Shown here: piece by piece, positions 1-6,794 of the stretch
Layout: each line of letters starts with the position of its first letter
Position numbering within the stretch: the stretch's first letter is position 1
NCBI GenBank assembly: GCA_937890485.1
Contig: CALBXN010000121.1
Coordinates: 1-11,626, forward strand
Reading direction: 5' to 3'
Source: an uncultured Treponema sp.
GTDB taxonomy: Bacteria; Spirochaetota; Spirochaetia; Treponematales; Treponemataceae
Length of the DNA stretch: 11,626 nucleotides
Notes under the pieces: model-generated
The model's input: only the letters and a program-made list of their open reading frames with translations
Database searches by the model: none
Told to the model about the DNA's origin: nothing
Program-made: the position numbers and the translations under genes

Positions 1-47
1 AAATCCCCCATCACCTGATTCATCTTATTTTGAATAATGTCAGACAT
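1..47 (-). CDS. Possible 5' end of a gene running out of the window (15 codons visible)
   Basis: An ATG at 47-45 on the minus strand is preceded by AAAGGA (58-53) with 5 bases of spacing, which is a good ribosome-binding site. The frame stays open to the window edge and reads MSDIIQNKMNQVMGD. It lies 66 bases downstream of the channel gene's stop codon, on the same strand, so it could be co-transcribed with it. Codons such as GTG and GGG resemble the unusual tail of the channel gene more than the AT-rich body of the window. Too little is visible to assign a family, and a chance start codon cannot be excluded. Confidence 0.35.
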   Translation of the reverse strand, partial: MSDIIQNKMNQVMGD

Positions 48-113
48 CTAAATCCTTTGTAATATCGTTAGCCTTTTGAATAAACATCAACATATTTAGA
101 TTACCAGTCGTCT

Positions 114-2588
114 TTACTTCGGTAGAACCCTAACATAACTATCTCTGTAAATATCTGTAGTTTCTGGGTAAGAATCGATAAATTCAATATTGACATCAAA
201 ACCATCACTAGCTGCAATTTCAGTTATTTCGAAAGTATCAACAGCTGTCAATCCCCAAGAATTTGTTTCTCTAAGTTCATAATCTAGCTTATCAGATGTT
301 CCAGTAAATACCTGTGTTGGTTGAACATTATTAGCAGCAAAATACCCTACGTAATGATTATGATAAGCAGAACTCTCGCGATACCACAGAGATTCTTCGT
401 TGAGCTTATTTTCTTTAAATTTAATCTTATTGAAATCTATCTCGTAGAGATAATCTCCAAGTGCTTTAAATGTATATTGTGGTGCTAAATTAAAATCTAT
501 TTGTTCCAATACCTCAAGATTTTTATTAAGAGCTCTAATGGTTGATTTTCTGTTTTTTATATCTTGGTCAAATTTAAGATCCAGCGGATTTATATCTAGT
601 TGCATAGATTTTTTATCTTCAAATTCAATGTAGTCATCGTTTAAATAAATTTTAACAGGAAAATCAATATCTTCAAAATTTGCATTATTAATACTAATCA
701 ATGTTTTCTTATTATGTTTATTTTTTAAGAAAAATAATTTAATAATATCATCATCTTCTTTTGTAAAAATAATTTCTTTATCTTTTGGTGGATTTAATAC
801 AATTTCAAATTCTCCATCAAAAAGCATTTTTTTATAACCTATTGCAATTTCGCCATATCTATTTGCTGATGCACAAACTGTATAAAAATCTACAGGTTTA
901 TCACACACAACATATCTATGAGCAACTTTCATATAAAGTTCTGAACCAGTATCAGAAAGTAAATCGTCAAGAATTACAAATTGTTCTCTTGTTTGAGAAA
1001 TTTGTGTCATCATTAAAGCAGTGATATTGCTACTGATAACAAAGTCTGTAACTTTTGTTACTTCTGCAAGTTCTTGATTTTCAACACTGCGCATTTCACT
1101 TGTAATTGTAAAATGATAAGTATTTTTTCTTGTAATATCTCTAAGTTGTAAAAGAAGTAATAATGTTTTTGAATCTGCTGTTTCATCATCATCTTCTTGA
1201 TTAGTTAAAATTAAAATATTATTTGGATTTACAGAAGCAATTCTTTCTAATTCATTTCTATCAAAGATATTGCAAATTTCTTTTGTAAGTTTTAATTTGT
1301 TTAATTCTTCTTGAGTAGGAATAAATTCTTCTGAAAAATTTTCTTCTGTTGTTGCAACTATAATTTCTGAACCAGCTGGAACATAACAGTCAAGTTCTGT
1401 GATAATTTGTTTTGTTAATTCATTACAACCAAAAATTATTGTTTTTTGAGGAACTGGTTCATCTGCTTTTCCTTCTGCAAATAAAGATTGATTGACATTA
1501 GCCGAAGTTTCATTTGGAATAGAAATACCATCATCTTCTGCAATTAAAATAATTTTATCTGAATCAAGAATTTTTGTTGTAGTTGGTGGATTTAAAAGTG
1601 GTTTATCATTACGGATAATACCAATAACTGTAGATTTAGGAAATAATAAATTTAATTCGCCAAAATTTTTTCCTACAAGACCTGAAATTTTTTCTACATA
1701 AATTTCATCGCCTGCATAACTTAGTAAGTTTGTAAATACAGTTGACATTCCAGGTTGACGAGAAGTGTGAGCCATAATTCTTGCAATAGAATTTTGATAA
1801 TAGAAAACTTCTGCTTTCCCATTGCCAGCAATTTTAGCGGCTTCTGCATTTTCTTCACTGTGAATTAATGCTGTAATGTATGCACTTTCGTTATGTGATT
1901 CTTCTAAAATTGTTGCACTGGCAAGAACAGCTTTTATACTCATAAAATCATTTTCTGCATTTACAATAATTGAACGACAAGTTTGAGGAGAGCAAATTTC
2001 TACATCAGAAATGCTATCAATGTTTCCACTTCTGCAAATTATTCGTGTGTTTTTTGTTTCAGGAATTCTTTGACTGATTAAATCTTCCATTTCAGTTTTA
2101 TCTTGATTATCCATGACAACGATTACACCTTTCTTTTGGTTTTCGTTTGCGATAATTAATTCACGAATAATATTAATTGCATTTTCATTGAATCCTAAAA
2201 TGATAACATGATTTTTTTCAAGAACAAGAGAATGTCCTTTTTGTAGCGATTCCATTTTTGATTCAAGACCTGTACTGATTACACCAATTAACATGCTTGT
2301 AATAAATAAACCACAAATTGTTACGATGGACATCATCACAATAAAAAGAATGTTACTTGTATCATCACCAGCAATTGTACCTGCATCTAAGGCATGCATC
2401 AAACTCATCCATGCTGCTTGGAAAATATTTCCGTTTGCTTCTGGGTCTGAAATCGAAACAACAATTCCTGTGATAAAAACAACAAGAATAGTAATAACTG
2501 CCAAAACGAAAATTAGTGACAAAGTTCCTTTTGACATTAAGTTATCAAACCAATAACTTAATTTTTGTTTTAAATTTGGTTTCTTCAT
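114..2588 (-). CDS. CASTOR/POLLUX-type ion channel with tandem RCK domains and an unrelated C-terminal extension
   Basis: This is probably a tetrameric inner-membrane cation channel gated by cytoplasmic RCK (TrkA-N/TrkA-C) modules. Two membrane helices (about residues 22-47 and 79-104) flank a pore loop with LMHALDAGTIAGDD (63-76), the ADAG/LDPGT-type filter region of the family. RCK module 1 starts at about 127 (HVIILGFNEN) and ends near 355 with DSDKIILIAEDD. RCK module 2 starts near 383 (KTIIFGCNEL) and reaches EDDDII at about 616. Bacterial relatives normally end there, at roughly 620-640 residues. This protein instead continues to 824 with a tail I do not recognise, whose codons include more CTA, CTC, CTG, CGC and GGG. 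The start is supported by AAGGA 6 bases before the ATG. It lies 49 bases downstream of the flavoprotein gene, on the same strand. Ion selectivity and ligand are not readable from the sequence. Confidence 0.88.
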   Translation of the reverse strand: MKKPNLKQKLSYWFDNLMSKGTLSLIFVLAVITILVVFITGIVVSISDPEANGNIFQAAWMSLMHALDAGTIAGDDTSNILFIVMMSIVTICGLFITSMLIGVISTGLESKMESLQKGHSLVLEKNHVIILGFNENAINIIRELIIANENQKKGVIVVMDNQDKTEMEDLISQRIPETKNTRIICRSGNIDSISDVEICSPQTCRSIIVNAENDFMSIKAVLASATILEESHNESAYITALIHSEENAEAAKIAGNGKAEVFYYQNSIARIMAHTSRQPGMSTVFTNLLSYAGDEIYVEKISGLVGKNFGELNLLFPKSTVIGIIRNDKPLLNPPTTTKILDSDKIILIAEDDGISIPNETSANVNQSLFAEGKADEPVPQKTIIFGCNELTKQIITELDCYVPAGSEIIVATTEENFSEEFIPTQEELNKLKLTKEICNIFDRNELERIASVNPNNILILTNQEDDDETADSKTLLLLLQLRDITRKNTYHFTITSEMRSVENQELAEVTKVTDFVISSNITALMMTQISQTREQFVILDDLLSDTGSELYMKVAHRYVVCDKPVDFYTVCASANRYGEIAIGYKKMLFDGEFEIVLNPPKDKEIIFTKEDDDIIKLFFLKNKHNKKTLISINNANFEDIDFPVKIYLNDDYIEFEDKKSMQLDINPLDLKFDQDIKNRKSTIRALNKNLEVLEQIDFNLAPQYTFKALGDYLYEIDFNKIKFKENKLNEESLWYRESSAYHNHYVGYFAANNVQPTQVFTGTSDKLDYELRETNSWGLTAVDTFEITEIAASDGFDVNIEFIDSYPETTDIYRDSYVRVLPK

Positions 2589-2616
2589 AATTTTTCCTTA
2601 ATAAAAATATAATTTA

Positions 2617-2635
2617 ATCATTTTAACAAAATGAT
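2617..2635 (-). terminator. Small hairpin between the flavoprotein and channel genes
   Basis: ATCATTTT (2617-2624) and AAAATGAT (2628-2635) form a perfect 8-bp stem with a 3-base loop. It begins 2 bases after the flavoprotein stop codon in the minus direction, and T-rich sequence follows before the channel ribosome-binding site. The stem has only one G-C pair, so it is weak. It may be a leaky terminator or attenuator, or an mRNA 3'-end structure, rather than a full stop between the two genes. Confidence 0.4.
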
Positions 2636-2637
2636 GT

Positions 2638-3702
2638 TTATCCAAAAAGTTTTCCCCACTTCATCATTAAAGTTACATCACCCATAACTTTGTATTTTCC
2701 TGTGATTAATGCCTTCATTCCATTTAATTCACCACGAGAAATTGCAACCCAAACATCAAAAGGAGTTTCAATCCTAGTTGTATATTTTGTAGTAGGATTT
2801 TCAATTACAGAACTTCCTTCGGCAGTTAAAATAACTTGATATGTTTTATTTATGTCAGTGTAATACATTTCTAAGATTCTATCTTTGCCATCATAATTTT
2901 TTGTGTTATATAAAGCTGCCATTTGTTTTGTAAAAATTAATGATTCATTTTTTTCTGTTGAAGATTCGTTAGAATTATTTTGTTCGAGTCCCCAAGAAGC
3001 ATCTGCCATTTTCTCAAAAACTTCTTTTTCAAAAAGTAGAGTTTTTAATTTTTCTTTTGTTTTTTCAGTAATTTTATTTTGTGAAGCAAATTCAATTCCT
3101 GCTTGTTTTACATTTTTAAGATAACTATCTGTTTTTTCGGATAATTCTTTTATTGAAAATAATTCTCCTTGACCACAGAAAATTGTTTCAAAATTATTTT
3201 TTCCACAAATATGATTAAACATAGAAAGTACGCTGTCGTAATTTTTTTCAGCAGTATAAAATCCACATGTTGAAATTAAAACATATTTTTTATTATCCAT
3301 GTTGTATCTTAATTGATGACTTCCATTTCCGATTCCATCTGTTCGTTCACTCATAAAAGGTAAGCTCATAGGAAGTTGTCTATCAATTACATTTTTTAAA
3401 ATTCCTGGTACATTAAAAAAGTAAAGAGGAAAACTAAAAATGATTATATCTGCCCAAAGTTGTCCTTCAATAATTTTTGACATATCATCATCTATACAAC
3501 ATTTGCCTGAAGTATTTTTCCAACAAGAAAAACATCCAAGACAAGAATGAATATTCATTGTATTTAAAGTTGCTTCTCTTAATTCTACAGTTTGTTTAGA
3601 CTTTTCAGAAGCGTTTTTTATTCCATCAATAAAAGAATTTGCTAATTTTAAACTATTACTGTTTTTCCCTTTTGGGCTTCCATTTATTAAAAAAATATTC
3701 AT
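2638..3702 (-). CDS. Flavodoxin-fold NAD(P)H:FMN reductase-like protein fused to an SCP2-like domain
   Basis: This is a predicted cytoplasmic flavoprotein of 354 residues. It opens with a beta strand and phosphate loop typical of the NADPH-dependent FMN reductase/flavodoxin_2 family (MNIFLINGSPKGKNSNS, 1-17). It continues with the family's W-A-D-x-I-I-F-x-F-P-L-Y segment (83-94). Four cysteines, C54-x2-C57-x2-C60-x7-C68, fit the compact motif of iron-sulfur flavoproteins, so a [4Fe-4S] cluster is possible but not shown. After a linker, residues about 255-354 look like an SCP2 lipid-binding domain, with VWVAISRGELNGMKALITGK near the end. The frame is open back to 3783, but that earlier ATG lacks a ribosome-binding site and adds 27 residues before the first strand of the fold, so the ATG at 3702 is preferred. 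That start also has only a weak site. The electron acceptor is unknown. Confidence 0.82.
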   Translation of the reverse strand: MNIFLINGSPKGKNSNSLKLANSFIDGIKNASEKSKQTVELREATLNTMNIHSCLGCFSCWKNTSGKCCIDDDMSKIIEGQLWADIIIFSFPLYFFNVPGILKNVIDRQLPMSLPFMSERTDGIGNGSHQLRYNMDNKKYVLISTCGFYTAEKNYDSVLSMFNHICGKNNFETIFCGQGELFSIKELSEKTDSYLKNVKQAGIEFASQNKITEKTKEKLKTLLFEKEVFEKMADASWGLEQNNSNESSTEKNESLIFTKQMAALYNTKNYDGKDRILEMYYTDINKTYQVILTAEGSSVIENPTTKYTTRIETPFDVWVAISRGELNGMKALITGKYKVMGDVTLMMKWGKLFG

Positions 3703-3801
3703 ATTTCTACTATAACATAGTTTGAATTTATACGCTAGATATTTGTAAAAATTAGTGTTATCATATTTATAGTTTATTTTCATTTTACATGAGGTTTTTT
3801 T
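3703..3801. promoter_or_regulatory. Divergent intergenic region between the flavoprotein and exported peptidase genes
   Basis: With the flavoprotein start set at 3702, 99 bases separate two divergent genes and must hold both promoters. Toward the plus-strand gene, TTGTAA (3743-3748) and TATAGT (3768-3773) are possible -35 and -10 boxes, but the 19-base spacing is long. GAGG (3791-3794) lies 7 bases before the ATG at 3802. No convincing pair was found for the minus-strand gene. DNA this AT-rich gives many chance -10 boxes. Confidence 0.25.
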
Positions 3802-6741
3802 ATGAAAAGAAAACTTTTTTTCCTATTCATTTTAATTTTGATTTGTTCAACTGTTTTTGCAAATGCATTTTTTAATTCTGAACTAAAAGTTTTAAGTACA
3901 AAATATTTTGACATAATCTATCCAGAAGAATCTAAAGAAGCTGCAAAACTTTTGTACGAAAATGCAGATAATTATTACGAAATTTTAAGTCAAAAATATA
4001 AACTTGAGCAAGTGTATCGATTTCCAGTTACTCTAATTCCAAATTACGATTCTTTCAATGCTTATTTTTCAACTTATGGTTACAATCGTATAGTAATGTA
4101 TGATACAAGATGTAATGATGAAATGTTAGTTTATAAAGATGATTTTTTGAAAGTGTTTTATCACGAATTAACTCATGCAATAAATTATAATATCAGAAAT
4201 AAATTTTGGTACGGATTTCGTAAAGTTTTTGGAGATAATTCTATTGGTGCAAGTTTTGTTGCAAATACCGCAATGGCAGAAGGAACAGCTGTTCTTGAAG
4301 AAAGTTCAACTGGTGAAGGTAGATTAAATAGTGAATATGCAAATCATATTTTTAAGCAATCTTTAATTGAAAATGTAAAAATAAATTATAGTGATATTCC
4401 TGGTGTTAGAGATATTTATCCAAGCGATTTACAATATAAATTTGGATCAAAGTTTTATCAGTGGGTTCATGACAAATATGGAGAAGAAAAATTTACTGAA
4501 TTTTGGCATCGATGTGTAAATGTAAAAAATCTAACTTATACAAGAGCATTTAAAAAAGCATTTGGTATTTCAATAAAAAAGGCATGGAAAGAATTTATTG
4601 AAGAACAAAATTTTGCTCAAGTAAATTCAGAGCCTTGGCAAGAGGAAGAAGTTGATTTAGTTTTCAATGAAAAATATGTAAGTCGTTATAGTGATTTAAT
4701 AAAAGTGAAAGATGGATTTGTTTTTTATGATAAATATAAAAATGATATTTTATATACAGAACTTTTGCAAAATTCACAAATGCAATTTAGTAAACCAAAA
4801 AAACTTTTAAGTTTTTCTTCTGTAGAAAATATTTCTGTTTCAAGTGATTATAAATATTTGGCAATAGATTATTATGATAAAAATAAAACTCTTCCAAAAC
4901 TTAAAACTAAAATTTATGATTTAGATACAAAAAAACTTTTCTCGGTTAGTGAAGAAGGAATTTCAGATTCAGTAATTTTATCATGGGAAGGTAATCATTA
5001 TTTAGCAACAGTAAAAGTTGTAAGTCAATTTATTTCTACAAAGATTTATAAAATAGAAAAAGATGAAAAAGGAAATATTAAAAATATAAATTTTGTTAAT
5101 GAGTTTGATAAAGAATTTGGTAAAAATAAATTTTCACTTTGTGATGGTGGTAATGGAAATCTTTTGTTTTTGTACAAAGATGGTTTAGATTTTTCAATTA
5201 AATTATATAATATTAATACAAAAAAACAAAAAGAAATTAAAATGTTATCAGAAGATACAGTACTACAAGATAAATCTTGTTATGATAACAAGATTTATTT
5301 TTCATATACACAAAAAGGCACAATGCCAAGACTTGGAATTATTGATTTAAATAATTTTGATGAAAATAATTCAATAGAACAAAAATTACAAGCAAAATTT
5401 TTAACAAAAGATTTTTCTGGAGGATTTTATAATCCAATTATATTAAATGAAGATAAAATAATTTATATCGCATCATTTTTTAATCATCAAAGAATTTTGC
5501 AAAGTGATTTATCAAAATTAAGTTTTGAAAATGTAGAGTTAAATGTAATTGATGTAACTAATAATCAATCAAATGATATTCAAAATTATATTTCAGAATC
5601 AAATTTAAACATTAAGGATTTAGAAAAAAAATATAATCCATTTAATTTTTTGTTTAGAGCAACAATAATTCCAAACTTATATTTTCCTACATATAAAATT
5701 TCTGAGCAAGGAGATTCTCTTGAAATTGCTTCTGAAACTGGAATTGGTTTTACTCTTTCTACTTTATCTCCATACGATAGTTATAGTTTAGATTTTAGTT
5801 TAGGATATATTCCTCAGTCAGGTTCTGGCTCTGCAAATTTTAAAATTTATGGTAATGCTCCAACAGATTTGTGGTCTTATAGTTTAAGTTCTTCATTAGA
5901 GTTTGATAAATTTGGTTTTAAACAAACTTACAATGAATTAAGTGGAAGTTATATTTTATCTGGTTATAATTCTTCATATTTAGGATTTGGAAATTCAGCA
6001 AGTATTTTTTATGGTAGACAATTTTCAGTTGCAGAAGAGTATTTAAGTTTTATCGAAAATTTTACAACTCCATTTTATAGTTCTACAAAATATGATATGA
6101 CAGATAGACTTTTAGTTTATAATCAATCAAGAATTGGTGTTGGAATAAGCAGAAAAGAAGGTATAAATATTTTTGAAACTTTTGAAACAAATTTATTTTT
6201 AAACTTTGATGTTTTTTATAATTTTAATGATGACAATAAAGACAAAAATTTGTTTTGTAACTTTTATCCAAGTGTAAAATTAAAAGTGCCAAGGTTGTTA
6301 CCAATTTCATCAACAACATTTGGATGTTTTGGTTTACCAACGGAATTTAATTTTGCTGTTCTACCAACATCAAAAAAACTAATAAATTTTTCTACCAATA
6401 TAAAATTAATTGATATTGAAATCCAAAAAAGTATAAGTTGGTTTTCTGTTTTATATCTTAATAGATTTTTTATTGATGTTGATTATAATGGAAAAATTTT
6501 AACAATAGAAAATGATAATAATTCTTCTTATGAATTTACAAAACATTTTTACGATTTAATTTACGGAAATTTTAATTATTATGATGAATTAAAACTTGGC
6601 TTTTCTTTAGAAAGTAGAATTGGTTTGGGTAATCTTCCTGTTGTTCCAATAATTTTAAAATATAATTTTGTTTATAGATTTTTCCCAGAAAAAAATCAAA
6701 GACATTTTGATTATGGTTTTGGTATAACAAGCAGGCTTTAA
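3802..6741 (+). CDS. Exported metallopeptidase-like protein with probable beta-propeller and outer-membrane beta-barrel
   Basis: The 979-residue protein starts with a signal peptide: KRK, a hydrophobic core to about 18, and probable cleavage after VFA-20 or NA-22. Residues about 30-270 resemble the Peptidase_MA/gluzincin group. HELTH (121-125) supplies two zinc ligands and the catalytic glutamate, and E160 in AMAEGTAV is the likely third ligand. Residues about 290-600 hold repeated strand-rich segments (YKYLAIDYYD, NGNLLFLYKDG, NKIYFSYTQKG) typical of TolB/WD40-like propellers. From about 612 to the end, aromatic and polar residues alternate in long strands, and the protein ends DYGFGITSRL, which suggests an outer-membrane barrel. 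There is no lipobox. The ribosome-binding site GAGG is 7 bases before the ATG. The propeller and barrel are inferred from pattern only. Peptidase activity is plausible because the zinc motif is intact, but the substrate is unknown. Confidence 0.8.
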   Translation: MKRKLFFLFILILICSTVFANAFFNSELKVLSTKYFDIIYPEESKEAAKLLYENADNYYEILSQKYKLEQVYRFPVTLIPNYDSFNAYFSTYGYNRIVMYDTRCNDEMLVYKDDFLKVFYHELTHAINYNIRNKFWYGFRKVFGDNSIGASFVANTAMAEGTAVLEESSTGEGRLNSEYANHIFKQSLIENVKINYSDIPGVRDIYPSDLQYKFGSKFYQWVHDKYGEEKFTEFWHRCVNVKNLTYTRAFKKAFGISIKKAWKEFIEEQNFAQVNSEPWQEEEVDLVFNEKYVSRYSDLIKVKDGFVFYDKYKNDILYTELLQNSQMQFSKPKKLLSFSSVENISVSSDYKYLAIDYYDKNKTLPKLKTKIYDLDTKKLFSVSEEGISDSVILSWEGNHYLATVKVVSQFISTKIYKIEKDEKGNIKNINFVNEFDKEFGKNKFSLCDGGNGNLLFLYKDGLDFSIKLYNINTKKQKEIKMLSEDTVLQDKSCYDNKIYFSYTQKGTMPRLGIIDLNNFDENNSIEQKLQAKFLTKDFSGGFYNPIILNEDKIIYIASFFNHQRILQSDLSKLSFENVELNVIDVTNNQSNDIQNYISESNLNIKDLEKKYNPFNFLFRATIIPNLYFPTYKISEQGDSLEIASETGIGFTLSTLSPYDSYSLDFSLGYIPQSGSGSANFKIYGNAPTDLWSYSLSSSLEFDKFGFKQTYNELSGSYILSGYNSSYLGFGNSASIFYGRQFSVAEEYLSFIENFTTPFYSSTKYDMTDRLLVYNQSRIGVGISRKEGINIFETFETNLFLNFDVFYNFNDDNKDKNLFCNFYPSVKLKVPRLLPISSTTFGCFGLPTEFNFAVLPTSKKLINFSTNIKLIDIEIQKSISWFSVLYLNRFFIDVDYNGKILTIENDNNSSYEFTKHFYDLIYGNFNYYDELKLGFSLESRIGLGNLPVVPIILKYNFVYRFFPEKNQRHFDYGFGITSRL

Positions 6742-6760
6742 TTTTTTTACCAAAGCCTGC
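6731..6760. terminator. Bidirectional terminator-like hairpin between convergent genes
   Basis: GCAGGCTTT (6731-6739) and AAAGCCTGC (6752-6760) form a perfect 9-bp stem around a 12-base loop. The left arm contains the last sense codons of the exported protein, and its final T is the first base of the TAA stop. On the minus strand the hairpin is followed by TTGTTAT, and on the plus strand by AAATTGTTATTAA. It is the only strong hairpin between the two convergent genes, so it probably serves both. Confidence 0.65.
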
Positions 6761-6794
6761 AAATTGTTATTAACTAAAATTAAATCTTAAAAAT

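Noticed and set aside
40..93. A 17-codon minus-strand frame (ATG at 93) between the channel gene and the partial gene at 47
   Set aside because: It is too short, has no clear ribosome-binding site and overlaps the better-supported start at 47.
2589..2637. A separate promoter for the channel gene between it and the flavoprotein gene
   Set aside because: The best boxes, TTGTTA and TATATT, are only 12 bases apart, which is too close for a standard promoter.
3703..3783. Upstream extension of the flavoprotein to an ATG at 3783
   Set aside because: The ATG has no ribosome-binding site. The extra 27 residues precede the first beta strand of the flavodoxin fold and would use up most of the divergent promoter space.
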